Positions 35,477 to 45,343 of a stretch of DNA of 64,000 bases are shown here, piece after piece (positions within the stretch are counted from its first letter, which is position 1; each line of letters begins with the position of its first letter). Both the position numbers and the translations under genes were made by a program. Source of the DNA: Maribellus sediminis (lineage in GTDB: Bacteria > Bacteroidota > Bacteroidia > Bacteroidales > Prolixibacteraceae); the NCBI RefSeq assembly GCF_011799805.1, contig NZ_WXUB01000002.1:62001-126000 (forward strand), in the 5' to 3' direction. The notes under the pieces are model-generated. The model had not been told where the DNA came from, did no database searches, and worked only from the letters and a program-made list of their open reading frames with translations.

Positions 35477-37204
35477 ATGAAAAATAAAACAATAAAAGTA
35501 TTAGCAATCGTAGCAGCAGGATTTTTGATTTCCTGTTCGGACTCCTTTCTGGAGATGACTCCAAAGAGCATCATCAGCAACGACCAGCTTTTAACCCCCG
35601 AGAATGCAGAAGGAATGGTAGTTGCGGCTTATGCCGAGCTTGGCAATGACCATTATACAGCGCCCAATTCACTTTGGCCTTATGCCGACAATACCAGTGG
35701 AGATTCTTATAAAGGTGGAGGTGGTACCGGTGATATCTGGGAATTTAATTTTATGGAACTTTTTGCTTTCAACACTACTGATAATCCTCTTGTTGACCAG
35801 AAATGGTACAGGTTGTATGTGGGTGTTGGGCGTGCAAACGAAGCGCTTAAAGTTATCAACCAGCTTTCGGTAGAAGATTACCCAGAGAAAACAGAACGTG
35901 AGGCAGAAATGCGTTTTCTCAGGGCGCATCATTATTTCATTCTGAAAACTATGTTTAAATACATTCAGTGGATTGATGAAACAGTAGTTGGCGAAGCTTA
36001 TGGCGAGGTATCGAATCGTGAATTTACTGACCAGGAACTTTGGAATAAAATTGCAGCCGAATTTACATTTGCAGCCGATAACCTCCCCGAAACACAAAGT
36101 GACAAAGGGAGACCGAATAAATTTGCTGCTAAGGCTTATCTTGCAAAAACAAAACTTTACCAGGCGTATGAACAAGGTGAAGATAACTCAGTAACCAGTA
36201 TCAATTCATCAAAATTGCAGGAGGTTGTAAGTCTTGTTGATGAAGTGATAAACTCGGGCCAGTATGCTTTGTTTGCCGATTTTGGCTACAACTTTCTTTG
36301 GAGCCACGATGAAGGGAGTACGGAATCTGTTTTTTCTATTCAACGTTCAGTTGACGACGGAACACCAAAAGGACGTTTGGATTGGGGAAATATGTTGAAC
36401 TATCCTATGAATCCTGAATATGGCTGTTGCTGGTTCCATATTCCAACACAGAACCTGGTTAATTCATTTAAAACCGATGGGAAAGGTTTGCCTCAGTTCG
36501 TTACCTTCAACGACTCCGATGTACTTGAAGGCGCTGATTTTTACGACAATTCTTTTGATGTGCGATTAGATCATACCGTTGCCATTCCGGGGCATCCCTG
36601 GAAATACGACCCCAATTTTATCTATCAGAAAGACTGGGCCAGGGCAACACATATTTATGGGCATTTCTCCTCACTGAAAGAAAATCAATCGCCTGATTGC
36701 GCTTGTTTCCAAAAAGTTCCGCCGTTTATGGCAAGCTCGAAAAATACCGACATTATTCGTTTTGCCGACGTGCTACTATGGAAAGCTGAAGCATTAATTG
36801 AACTGGGACGCCAGGATGAAGCACTGCCGATTATTAATGAGATTCGGCAACGTGCAATCAATAGTACAGCCATGTTGAAAATGAACGACGGTACCCCAAG
36901 CTCAAACTACAAAATGGACATTTACAAACCGGGCGAAAATTGCGACTGGACCCAGGATTTTGCCCGTCAGGCTTTGCGCTGGGAAAGAAGGCTTGAATTG
37001 GCCATGGAGGGAATTCGTTTTTATGATTTGGTGCGTTGGGGAATTGCCGGGGACTATATCAATAGCTATTTTGAAATTGAAAAGTCAAAGAGGGAATACC
37101 TGAAAGATGGACATTTCACCAAGGGGAAACATGAATATTTTGCAATTCCTCAAAACCAAATTGATTTTAGTAAAGGATTATATCAACAAAACCACGGTTG
37201 GTAA
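35477..37204 (+). CDS. SusD/RagB surface glycan-binding lipoprotein
   Basis: This 575-residue surface lipoprotein (lipobox ISCSD, Cys20) is the lid subunit over the SusC barrel. It has the SusD opening SFLEMTPKSIISNDQL and helical TPR-like core segments such as EREAEMRFLRAHHYFILK. The C-terminal RWERRLELAMEGIRFYDLVR is diagnostic of the family. It is encoded directly after SusC and before the third binding protein. Ligand choice is inferred from the GH32 neighbours. Confidence 0.94.
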   Translation: MKNKTIKVLAIVAAGFLISCSDSFLEMTPKSIISNDQLLTPENAEGMVVAAYAELGNDHYTAPNSLWPYADNTSGDSYKGGGGTGDIWEFNFMELFAFNTTDNPLVDQKWYRLYVGVGRANEALKVINQLSVEDYPEKTEREAEMRFLRAHHYFILKTMFKYIQWIDETVVGEAYGEVSNREFTDQELWNKIAAEFTFAADNLPETQSDKGRPNKFAAKAYLAKTKLYQAYEQGEDNSVTSINSSKLQEVVSLVDEVINSGQYALFADFGYNFLWSHDEGSTESVFSIQRSVDDGTPKGRLDWGNMLNYPMNPEYGCCWFHIPTQNLVNSFKTDGKGLPQFVTFNDSDVLEGADFYDNSFDVRLDHTVAIPGHPWKYDPNFIYQKDWARATHIYGHFSSLKENQSPDCACFQKVPPFMASSKNTDIIRFADVLLWKAEALIELGRQDEALPIINEIRQRAINSTAMLKMNDGTPSSNYKMDIYKPGENCDWTQDFARQALRWERRLELAMEGIRFYDLVRWGIAGDYINSYFEIEKSKREYLKDGHFTKGKHEYFAIPQNQIDFSKGLYQQNHGW

Positions 37205-37231
37205 CAGGTCTAACATTTAAAGGAAAATAAA

Positions 37232-38407
37232 ATGAAAAAATATTTAATATATCTAATACTATTCACCATTTCAGCCGGATTATTTTCTGCCTGTGAAGAG
37301 GAATACAACAGCCCGCTAAATCTGGATGCTGATGTAAAAATAAAGAGTTTTTCAGTTGATGGCACTGAAGGCGAAATTGATGAAGTAAACAAAACCATTA
37401 CCGTAACCATCGAAAGCGGTAGCAATATTGATCTTAGCAATATAAGCCCAGAGATTGTGCTTCCTGAAGGAGCTGTTATTACTCCCGCAATCACATCTAA
37501 TATGGATTTTACCAATCCTGTTGAGTTTACGATTGTTAACGGCGATATTTATTGCCAATATGTAGTAACAGTATCAGAGAAATTCTACTTTGCCTTTTTG
37601 GGCGAACCGGCCAGTGTTTCGGCTATGACAATTTTAGACGACCAGAGAGCAGCAGAATGGTTTTTAAAGAAATATCCTTCCGCTGAATATGTAAGCTTCA
37701 GCCAGGTTGCCGATGGCTCTGTTGATTTGAGCAAGTTCAATGCTGTTTGGTACCATTCCGACCAGGGTACACGCCCGTGCTGGCCTGATGCCCAAATGCT
37801 TTACGGAGTTGCCGATAATCCTGCAATTGTATCGAAACTGAAAGCGTATTACGAAAATGGAGGTAACATCCTGTTAACCAACTTTGCAGGTTCGCTTGTT
37901 GATGAGTTGGGAATTGTTAGCGAAGCAAAATATGCTCCGAACAATGCTTTTGGCGATATCGAGGCAAATCCAGACTCACATAACTGGGGCGATTGGGATT
38001 TGAGATGGTACGGTGACCCGGAAAGTCCGTTAGCTCAGGGTTTAAACTATAAAAGTGACGACCCAAGCAAATTCATTATGTTGCCTAACGGAGTTGCACG
38101 CCGTAACCGTACCAACCAGTATAACGTGGATGACTGGACGGATTACGCGGTTGGTGGCTCAACGATTGAAGAACGGGTGGCATACTTCGAGACAGTTAAT
38201 AATTGCAAGGCTTTGGTTACTAACTGGAATGGGATGGAAATTAACCTGGTACTTTGGGATAAACAAAATGGTAAAGGTGCGGCTATTTTTATCGGTTCAG
38301 GAACTTATGATTGGTATGCTGAGAATGATGTTGAAAACACCGCAGGTAACCGCGAGAAACTGACCTCGAACAGCATTGCGTATCTTTTGGCAAAATCGAA
38401 AGAATAA
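37232..38407 (+). CDS. surface fructan-binding lipoprotein (DUF4960-like)
   Basis: This 391-residue lipoprotein (lipobox FSACE, Cys20) has an N-terminal immunoglobulin-like domain (~25-115) and a larger C-terminal domain with Rossmann-like and Trp-rich segments (AVWYHSDQGTRPCWPDAQM, GDWDLRWYGDPESPL). The arrangement fits the extra surface glycan-binding protein that follows SusD in Bacteroides fructan loci, commonly annotated DUF4960. No catalytic residues are evident. It lies 78 bp before the first GH32 gene. The binding role is inferred from position; the domain name is a recollection that needs a profile search. Confidence 0.68.
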   Translation: MKKYLIYLILFTISAGLFSACEEEYNSPLNLDADVKIKSFSVDGTEGEIDEVNKTITVTIESGSNIDLSNISPEIVLPEGAVITPAITSNMDFTNPVEFTIVNGDIYCQYVVTVSEKFYFAFLGEPASVSAMTILDDQRAAEWFLKKYPSAEYVSFSQVADGSVDLSKFNAVWYHSDQGTRPCWPDAQMLYGVADNPAIVSKLKAYYENGGNILLTNFAGSLVDELGIVSEAKYAPNNAFGDIEANPDSHNWGDWDLRWYGDPESPLAQGLNYKSDDPSKFIMLPNGVARRNRTNQYNVDDWTDYAVGGSTIEERVAYFETVNNCKALVTNWNGMEINLVLWDKQNGKGAAIFIGSGTYDWYAENDVENTAGNREKLTSNSIAYLLAKSKE

Positions 38408-38485
38408 TACTTAAAGGAAGGAAGCCTGGAAATGGTTTCCTTCCTATACCGGCTTTGGGAGATTAAATGATTAAAAGGAATTTTT

Positions 38486-40747
38486 ATGAAAACAATATCT
38501 GTGACCATACTATTGGTTGTCTTGCTCAGCTTCCCGCTTTTTATTAAAGCTCAGGACTATAGTGAGCAGTACCGGCCACAATTCCATTTTTCTCCCAAAA
38601 GTGGCTGGATTGGTGACCCGGACGGAACCATAAAATTCGACAGTCTGTACCATCTTTTTTGGTGGGGACACGCCGTTTCCGAAGATTTGGTGTACTGGAA
38701 AGAATATCCCTGGCCCATGCAGGGAGGAAACTCGTCTTTCGATTACTACACAGGTTCGGTAGTTGTAGATACTGCAAACACTGCCGGGTTTGGAACCGGA
38801 GATGACACGGTTGCCGTGGCGATTTATACCATGCACAATAGAACAACAAATATTGAAACGCAGGGAATCTCATCGAGTACTTCGCCCGATTTTAAATACT
38901 TCAATTATTACAACGATAACCCGGTAATTCCTTCCACTTCAACCGATTTCAGGGACCCCTCTGTATTTTGGGATACGCAACTCAACCGTTGGGCAATGGC
39001 TATTACACGTCCGGGTGAACATCGTATTGAAATTTATAGCTCTCCTGATTTGAAAAACTGGACTAAACAATCGTCTTTTGGGCCACTTGGTGCACGAACA
39101 GGCGCCTGGGAAGTCCCCGACCTTTTTCAACTCCCATTAGATGGTAATCCTGAAAATAAGAAGTGGGTTATGATTTGTGGGATGGGTCCTAATCGTGGGC
39201 AATACTGGGTAGGCGATTTTGATGGAAGTACTTTCACTCCTGACGGTACAACCCTGGCTTATTTGAAAAATGGCACCGGTATCAACGGTGAACTATTTAC
39301 TGATTTTGAAGCTTCTGATTACGGAACATGGACTACAGAAGGAACTGCTTTTGGCACGGGCCCGGCAAATGGATCCCTGTCCGGCCAAATGGATGTATCA
39401 GGTTATTTGGGCGACTACCTGGTGAATTCTTTTAATGGTGGCGATGCCGCAACCGGGAAACTGGCATCTCCGGAGTTTACGGTTTCCAAGAATTTTATCA
39501 ACTTTTTAATATCTGGCGGAAACCACAATAATTTAACCTGTATTAACCTACTTGTAAACGGAGAAGTTGTAAGAACGGCTACCGGTGACAATTCGGAACA
39601 GCTAAAATGGTTTGGCTGGGATGTAAGTGAATACATCGGACAAACTGCTGTATTACAAATTATCGACAATTTCTCAGGTAGTTGGGGACACATTAATATC
39701 GACCACATTATGTTCTCGGATATTCTTACCGACCATAGATACGAACATGCCTACTGGATTGATTACGGCCCCGATTTTTATGCTGTAAGAACTTATCGGA
39801 ATTACGATGCAGATGACGACCGTACCGTTTGGCTTGGTTGGATGAATAACTGGGATTATGCCAATAGCATTCCGACCTCCTGGGGAGGAAGTACAGCTGA
39901 GTCGCTGCCCCGCGAAATACAGCTGGTTAGCACTCTTCAAGGTTATATAATCACTCAAAAGCCAATTGAGGAATTGAAGAAGTTAAGAAAGGAAGAAGTA
40001 GTACTAACGAACAAAACAGTAGAAGGAACAACTGTATTAACAGAGTTTAAACCTCTGAAAAATACTTATGAGTTTGAAGCAGTTTACGAAGTAAACCCGG
40101 GAAGCGATCAGAAAGTCGGCTTTAATCTTTGTGTGTCGGATGCCAATAAAATGGTATTGGGTTACGACGCTAAAACCTCGAATGTTTTTATCGACCGTAC
40201 ACAAAGCGGATATGTAAGCTTTAACAGCAAATTTCCGCGGGTTATAAATGCTCCTGTGCAGTTAAAAGAAAATAAAATCAGTTTTCATGTTTTTGTTGAC
40301 CAACTGTCGCTTGAAGTTTTTGTGAATGATGGAGATGTTGTATTAACTTCATTGATGTTTCCTAATCCTTATTTTCAAAAAGGCATCGAATTATTTTCTG
40401 AAAATGCACCTACTTTACTACAATCATTTAATGCCTGGGAGCTTAAATCAATTTGGGCAGAAGATCCGGGCACAGGAATACAGGACAGAAGAGAAAACAT
40501 AAAATCGATTGATGTATATCCTAACCCGGCCAACCACAAAATACACTTTACGCTGAATGCTGGAACCAGTAGAACCGCCACTGCAAAAGTTATAAACCTG
40601 CTGGGACAAACCCTGAAAGAAAAAATAATATTTCCCGGTATTTCCTCGTCCGAAATCGATATAAGCGATTTAAAAACGGGACACTACATTCTTTATGTTT
40701 TGAATGACAACCAAATATCAACTCAACAATTTATAAAAGTAAATTAA
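38486..40747 (+). CDS. secreted GH32 fructanase with inserted domain and T9SS tail
   Basis: This 753-residue GH32 enzyme has a signal peptide (~1-22) and a five-bladed propeller with nucleophile Asp44 (WIGDPDG), transition-state Asp157 (FRDPS) and acid/base Glu209 (WEVPDLF). The usual motifs are WMNDPNG and WECPDL, so two motif positions differ although the three acidic residues remain. Residues ~265-410 form an inserted beta-sandwich (TDFEASDYGTWTTEG to WGHINIDHIMFSD), seen in some GH32 fructanases and possibly carbohydrate-binding. A C-terminal beta-sandwich follows, then a type A T9SS sorting tail (VYPNPANHKIHF). It acts outside the cell or at its surface, probably on long fructans. Confidence 0.88.
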   Translation: MKTISVTILLVVLLSFPLFIKAQDYSEQYRPQFHFSPKSGWIGDPDGTIKFDSLYHLFWWGHAVSEDLVYWKEYPWPMQGGNSSFDYYTGSVVVDTANTAGFGTGDDTVAVAIYTMHNRTTNIETQGISSSTSPDFKYFNYYNDNPVIPSTSTDFRDPSVFWDTQLNRWAMAITRPGEHRIEIYSSPDLKNWTKQSSFGPLGARTGAWEVPDLFQLPLDGNPENKKWVMICGMGPNRGQYWVGDFDGSTFTPDGTTLAYLKNGTGINGELFTDFEASDYGTWTTEGTAFGTGPANGSLSGQMDVSGYLGDYLVNSFNGGDAATGKLASPEFTVSKNFINFLISGGNHNNLTCINLLVNGEVVRTATGDNSEQLKWFGWDVSEYIGQTAVLQIIDNFSGSWGHINIDHIMFSDILTDHRYEHAYWIDYGPDFYAVRTYRNYDADDDRTVWLGWMNNWDYANSIPTSWGGSTAESLPREIQLVSTLQGYIITQKPIEELKKLRKEEVVLTNKTVEGTTVLTEFKPLKNTYEFEAVYEVNPGSDQKVGFNLCVSDANKMVLGYDAKTSNVFIDRTQSGYVSFNSKFPRVINAPVQLKENKISFHVFVDQLSLEVFVNDGDVVLTSLMFPNPYFQKGIELFSENAPTLLQSFNAWELKSIWAEDPGTGIQDRRENIKSIDVYPNPANHKIHFTLNAGTSRTATAKVINLLGQTLKEKIIFPGISSSEIDISDLKTGHYILYVLNDNQISTQQFIKVN

Positions 40748-40749
40748 TA

Positions 40750-42306
40750 ATGATGAAGACATTTTATAAGCTTCTGGTGGTAGTTTTTATCTTAAGTGCC
40801 TGCGAGCCGTCGGCAAACAACCAACAAGAAAAATACAATGAACAATACCGTTCCAAGGTTCATTTCTCGTCTGAAACAGGGTGGGCTAATGACCCGAATG
40901 GGATGGTGTATTACGATGGTGAATACCACCTGTTTTTTCAGCATAACCCGGATACTACAATCTGGGGGCCAATGCACTGGGGGCATGCGGTAAGCAAAGA
41001 CCTCATTCACTGGGAACAGCTCCCAATAGCATTATACCCCGACAGTTTAGGCTGGATATTCTCGGGAAGTGCTGTAATTGACTGGGAAAACACATCTGGT
41101 TTAGGAGAAAACGGCGTTCCGCCCATGGTGGCTATTTTTACCTATCATAATCGGGAGTTGGAAAATACTGGGACTGATAAATTTCAGTATCAGGGAATTG
41201 CATATAGCCTTGATAAAGGGTGTAGCTGGACGAAATATGAAAACAACCCGGTTTTACCTAATCCCGGAATTCGTGATTTTCGTGACCCAAAAGTGATGTG
41301 GCACCCCGAAAGTGAGAAATGGATAATGACCCTTGCCGTGCTCGACCATATCAATTTCTATTCTTCGCCTAATTTAATCGACTGGACCCTGGAAAGCGAA
41401 TTCGGAACTGGTATTGGGGCGCATGGTGGCGTGTGGGAATGCCCCGATTTATTCCCTTTGCAAATTGAAGGAACAGACGAAATTAAGTGGGTATTACTGG
41501 TTAGCATCAATCCTGGTGGTCCTAATGGAGGTTCGGCTACACAATACTTTGTCGGCGAATTTGATGGACATGTTTTTGAACCGCACGGAGAAAAAACCAA
41601 ATGGCTCGATTACGGCAAAGATAATTACGCTGGTGTGACTTGGTCGGATATCCCGGATGAGGATGGCAGAAGGATTTTAATTGGCTGGATGAATAACTGG
41701 CAATATGCAAATAAGATTCCGACATCAGTCTGGAGGGGTGCTTTTACCCTCCCGAGAACCCTGGAATTGACAGAAATTTATCACGACTATCTACTTGTAT
41801 CTCATCCTGTCAAAGAATTAAATAAAATTAAATTGGATACAAAGGAGATTCCGACTTCCAAAATTGAGGAGGAAATGGAGATTAACCTGAAACCAGAATA
41901 TCCAATGGAGATTGACCTGAGTTTCAATACTGGCAACAATACTGCCATCAATTTTGGCGAACGCTTTGGAATACAGTTTGCGAATGACAAGAATGAATTG
42001 GTTAAGATAGGCTATGATAATCTGAACAAACTGTTTTTTATTGACAGGAGTAACTGTGGCTGGGACAGTCCGAACCAGGAATTTGCAGGTATTCATTATG
42101 CACCTTATGTTGTGAGTTCCCCGTCGCTGGATATAAAACTCATCATAGATGAATCCTCAGTTGAACTATTTGCGGTGGATGGTCTGGTAGTAATGACAGA
42201 GCAATTCTTTTCAAATGAGAAATTCACCATGATCAGCTTGTTTTCTGAAAAAGGCGAAGTTGAGCTTTTAAAAGGTAATATAAGTAAACTATCATCAATT
42301 TGGTAG
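40750..42306 (+). CDS. GH32 beta-fructosidase lipoprotein
   Basis: This 518-residue lipoprotein (lipobox LSACE, Cys18) has fully canonical GH32 motifs: WANDPNG (Asp48), FRDPK (Asp179) and WECPDLF (Glu230), then the C-terminal beta-sandwich ending in VELFAVDGLVVMTEQFF. It is expected to release fructose from fructo-oligosaccharides at the outer membrane or in the periplasm. It begins 2 bp after the T9SS-linked GH32 gene and has a strong terminator downstream, marking the end of the operon. Confidence 0.93.
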   Translation: MMKTFYKLLVVVFILSACEPSANNQQEKYNEQYRSKVHFSSETGWANDPNGMVYYDGEYHLFFQHNPDTTIWGPMHWGHAVSKDLIHWEQLPIALYPDSLGWIFSGSAVIDWENTSGLGENGVPPMVAIFTYHNRELENTGTDKFQYQGIAYSLDKGCSWTKYENNPVLPNPGIRDFRDPKVMWHPESEKWIMTLAVLDHINFYSSPNLIDWTLESEFGTGIGAHGGVWECPDLFPLQIEGTDEIKWVLLVSINPGGPNGGSATQYFVGEFDGHVFEPHGEKTKWLDYGKDNYAGVTWSDIPDEDGRRILIGWMNNWQYANKIPTSVWRGAFTLPRTLELTEIYHDYLLVSHPVKELNKIKLDTKEIPTSKIEEEMEINLKPEYPMEIDLSFNTGNNTAINFGERFGIQFANDKNELVKIGYDNLNKLFFIDRSNCGWDSPNQEFAGIHYAPYVVSSPSLDIKLIIDESSVELFAVDGLVVMTEQFFSNEKFTMISLFSEKGEVELLKGNISKLSSIW

Positions 42307-42343
42307 TATGGGAATAATCCGATACATGGTTTAGTTAGAACTT

Positions 42344-42373
42344 AAAGGTCTGGTGAATACATCAGGCCTTTTT
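42344..42373 (+). terminator. terminator at the end of the fructan operon
   Basis: AAAGGTCTGGTG (42344-42355) pairs with CATCAGGCCTTT (42360-42371) as a 12-bp stem with two G-U wobbles around AATA, followed by T residues. It separates the enzyme operon from the regulator. A TAATTTTG word at 42390-42397 could be the regulator's -7 box. Confidence 0.8.
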
Positions 42374-42429
42374 GTCCATTATCATGATATAATTTTGTTA
42401 ATTTTAGAGGTTATAATTTTTAAAAATTA

Positions 42430-45171
42430 ATGCGTCATCTGTTACTCGTAATATTGCTGATATTTTGTTTGAACCTGCATGCAAAAGAAAAATTCCTAAT
42501 CGGTTTTTCTCAATGTTCTGCCGGTGACTGGCGAGAGAATATGGAAGCGGAGATGGAGCGTGAACTCATGTTTCATGATGACATTGAGCTTATTAAAAGA
42601 CAGTCTGAAGACAACACACTTTTACAGGTTCAGCAAATAAAAGAATTATTAGAGGTGGGGGTTGATTTAATGATAATAGCTCCAAATGAAATTGATGCCC
42701 TTCAACCTGTTATTGAAAGAATTTATGATTCCGACATCCCGGTTATTCTTGTTGACAGAAAAATCAATTCACAAAAATATACAGCTTACATTGGTGGTAA
42801 TAACCTTGAAATAGGGAATGCTGGTGGTGTTTACATTGCGAATAAGTTAAACAACCGGGGGCAGGTAGTTGAACTGTTAGGCATGCTTAGTTCTTCTCCA
42901 GCCCTGGAGCGTATGAATGGGTTTAACAGTACACTTGATAGGTTTCCGCACCTTCAGAATGTACATAAAATTTATGCACAGTGGGAAGTTGACTTAGTGC
43001 GGGACAGTCTGGCATCTGTGTTACAAAAATATCCTTTGGTTAAAGCAATTTTTGCCCATACCGATTTAATGGCTGAGGCAGCAGGTGAAATCATAAGTGA
43101 GCAATTTCCTAATCGTAATATATTAGTAGTTGGTGTTGATGGTTTACCAAATGAAGGAGGAGGTATAGAAATGGTTGAGAAAGGAACTATTTCAGCAACG
43201 TTGATTTATCCGTCAGGAGGGAAAGAGGCGATTCAAATAGCTGCTAAGATATTACATAGGCAGCCTTTCCAAAAGAACAATTTATTACCAACCACTCTTA
43301 TTGACCGTTCGAATGTAGATATCACCAGGATACAATTTCAGAACATAAATGCGTTGCAGGAAGACATAACAAAATCGAAGAATATGCTTGAAATGTTGAA
43401 CGTAAGATATCGCGACCAACAGATTTTGTTATTCGTTAGCCTTGTGTTACTAACTCTTGTGGCCATATTGTTTGGTATGTATTTATGGTCATTCAAACGT
43501 TTGAAAATATCGAATCGAAACCTTGAAAAACAGAAAGAAGCCATCTCGGTACAAAACATTGAATTGAAAAGATTGTCAGACGAACTGGAAAAGGTAACAC
43601 AGGAACGATTAAGATTTTACACCAACATATCTCATGAGTTCAGGACACCGCTAACATTAATATCAGGGCCGGTTGATAATTTATCCAGGAATAAAAACCT
43701 GACAAGTGAACAAAGAGATTTACTTCAAATTGCACAAAAAAACGTTTCCATTCTTTTAAAACTTATCGAACAAATAATTGATTTCAGGAAGTATGAATTA
43801 GGGAAACATGATTTTTCGCCTGTCTCGGCTGATTTAAAAAAACACATTGAGGACTGGAATGGACTTTTTGCCGAAGCAGCAAAACTTAAACAAATTGATT
43901 TCAGGATGGAAGCTGTGTCTGAAGACGATTTCATAATCGATTTTGATGTGGAAAAAATGGAACGGATTTATACCAACTTATTATCCAATGCATTCAAATT
44001 TGCACCGGAAAAGGGCATTATTCAAATTTTGATGGGTCGGAAACTTATTGAAGGGAAAAACTCTGTAGAGGTGCAGGTAATGAATTCCGGTAAATCAATT
44101 CCTGAAAATAAGATAAAAGAGATATTCGACCGTTTTTATCAAGCTGGCTCAAAAACCGGTGGCTCTGGCCTCGGCTTGGCACTTGTGAAGGGTTACATCG
44201 ATTTACATGGAGGGAAGATTGAGGTTACTAACCGTAATGGTTTTGTTTGCTTTACTTTTTCGATTCCTGCAAAGCAGGAAGATAAGAACATAAAAATTGA
44301 AGTGGAAGAGTCTGATGAAAAAATAGTCGCCAGAAAGGAAATTCAAGATGTTATTTCTTCCGTAATCGGGAGTGAAGATTTGTACATTTTTGATGATGAG
44401 TTTGACAAGGAGAAAACAACAATTTTACTGGTTGATGATCATCCCGGAATACGTTCTTATCTGAAATCTCTCCTGAAAGAAAATTATTGTGTGCTTGAAG
44501 CCCGTGACGGTATCGAAGGAATAAGAAAGGCAGTGAAATATGTTCCCGATCTGATTATCTCTGATGTGATGATGCCTGGAATTGATGGTGTAGAAATGTG
44601 TAGCCATCTAAAAAAAGAATTGTCAACCAGTCATATCCCCATTATTTTACTTACGGCAAATGCGCAGGATGAAAAACGAATTTTGGGTTTTGAAAGTGGT
44701 GCAGATGATTACATGTCAAAGCCGGTGAATTTTGATATACTTGAAGTCCGAATCCGTAATCTAATTGAAGGTAGAAAACAGCTAAAAACTACATATAGTT
44801 CAGATAATGTTCCAAACGAACTGCCTATAAATACTTCTAAAATTGAGAAATCGTTTATTGATAAACTGGAGGAACAAATTGATAAACATATTGAGAATAC
44901 TGAACTAAGTGTTGACTTTTTAAGCAACGAATTGGGCATGTCTCGAATTCAGTTGTACCGAAAGGTAAAAGCTTTAACTAACTATTCTCCTGTTGAATTC
45001 TTAACAATATTTCGTCTAAGAAAAGCGGTTCATTTAATGAAAATGACAGATTCTAATCTGGCACAAATAGCATATCAGGTTGGTTTTTCAGCTCCATCTT
45101 ATTTTTCTAAAAGTTTTAAAAAGTATTACCATAAAAGTCCTTCTGAATTTTTGAAAGAAATGAGGAAATAG
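42430..45171 (+). CDS. hybrid two-component regulator with periplasmic sugar-binding sensor
   Basis: This 913-residue one-protein phosphorelay spans the inner membrane. The order is: signal peptide (1-20); a type I periplasmic-binding (ribose/LacI-like) sensor (~22-310); a coiled segment and transmembrane helix (~335-355); a histidine kinase with His402 in SHEFRTPLTL; an ATPase domain (NLLSNAFKFAPEKG, GGSGLGLALV); a receiver with Asp712 in ISDVMMPG; and an AraC-type DNA-binding domain (~833-913). Bacteroides fructan loci are controlled by the same architecture, in which the sensor binds free fructose. It probably activates the upstream operon. A decayed relative lies at 29129-29510. Confidence 0.94.
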   Translation: MRHLLLVILLIFCLNLHAKEKFLIGFSQCSAGDWRENMEAEMERELMFHDDIELIKRQSEDNTLLQVQQIKELLEVGVDLMIIAPNEIDALQPVIERIYDSDIPVILVDRKINSQKYTAYIGGNNLEIGNAGGVYIANKLNNRGQVVELLGMLSSSPALERMNGFNSTLDRFPHLQNVHKIYAQWEVDLVRDSLASVLQKYPLVKAIFAHTDLMAEAAGEIISEQFPNRNILVVGVDGLPNEGGGIEMVEKGTISATLIYPSGGKEAIQIAAKILHRQPFQKNNLLPTTLIDRSNVDITRIQFQNINALQEDITKSKNMLEMLNVRYRDQQILLFVSLVLLTLVAILFGMYLWSFKRLKISNRNLEKQKEAISVQNIELKRLSDELEKVTQERLRFYTNISHEFRTPLTLISGPVDNLSRNKNLTSEQRDLLQIAQKNVSILLKLIEQIIDFRKYELGKHDFSPVSADLKKHIEDWNGLFAEAAKLKQIDFRMEAVSEDDFIIDFDVEKMERIYTNLLSNAFKFAPEKGIIQILMGRKLIEGKNSVEVQVMNSGKSIPENKIKEIFDRFYQAGSKTGGSGLGLALVKGYIDLHGGKIEVTNRNGFVCFTFSIPAKQEDKNIKIEVEESDEKIVARKEIQDVISSVIGSEDLYIFDDEFDKEKTTILLVDDHPGIRSYLKSLLKENYCVLEARDGIEGIRKAVKYVPDLIISDVMMPGIDGVEMCSHLKKELSTSHIPIILLTANAQDEKRILGFESGADDYMSKPVNFDILEVRIRNLIEGRKQLKTTYSSDNVPNELPINTSKIEKSFIDKLEEQIDKHIENTELSVDFLSNELGMSRIQLYRKVKALTNYSPVEFLTIFRLRKAVHLMKMTDSNLAQIAYQVGFSAPSYFSKSFKKYYHKSPSEFLKEMRK

Positions 45172-45205
45172 TAAACTATATTCTGTTGTGAATCCCATTA
45201 TTTAT

Positions 45206-45272
45206 TGGCAGCGAGAGGCGGGATTGAAACGCCGACCTCATGATATGAATTATGTGGAGCAACATAAATTTG
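45206..45272 (-). pseudogene. degenerate tRNA fragment (elongator-Met/Ile2-like, 3' half)
   Basis: On the minus strand this reads ATTCATATCATGAGGTC (anticodon loop TTCATAT, anticodon position CAT, and a CATGA arm), then GGCGTTTCAATCCCGCC as the T-arm and TCTCGCTGCC as the acceptor end. The plus-strand reading GCGAGAGGCGGGATT is a close tRNA match. The T-loop has lost its TTCGA core, the D-arm is unrecognisable and pairing is broken, so it is not functional. It lies ~35 bp after the fructan regulator. Confidence 0.65.
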
Positions 45273-45343
45273 AAATTATACCTATTTAATTGTACTTGAT
45301 GAGAAGTGGGGATAGAAGATTTCTATTGGCTATTTTAGAATAT

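Noticed and set aside
37232-38407. Calling the protein after SusD a glycosidase
   Set aside because: No catalytic motif is visible; a lipoprotein with immunoglobulin-like and Trp-rich domains in this position fits a glycan-binding protein better.
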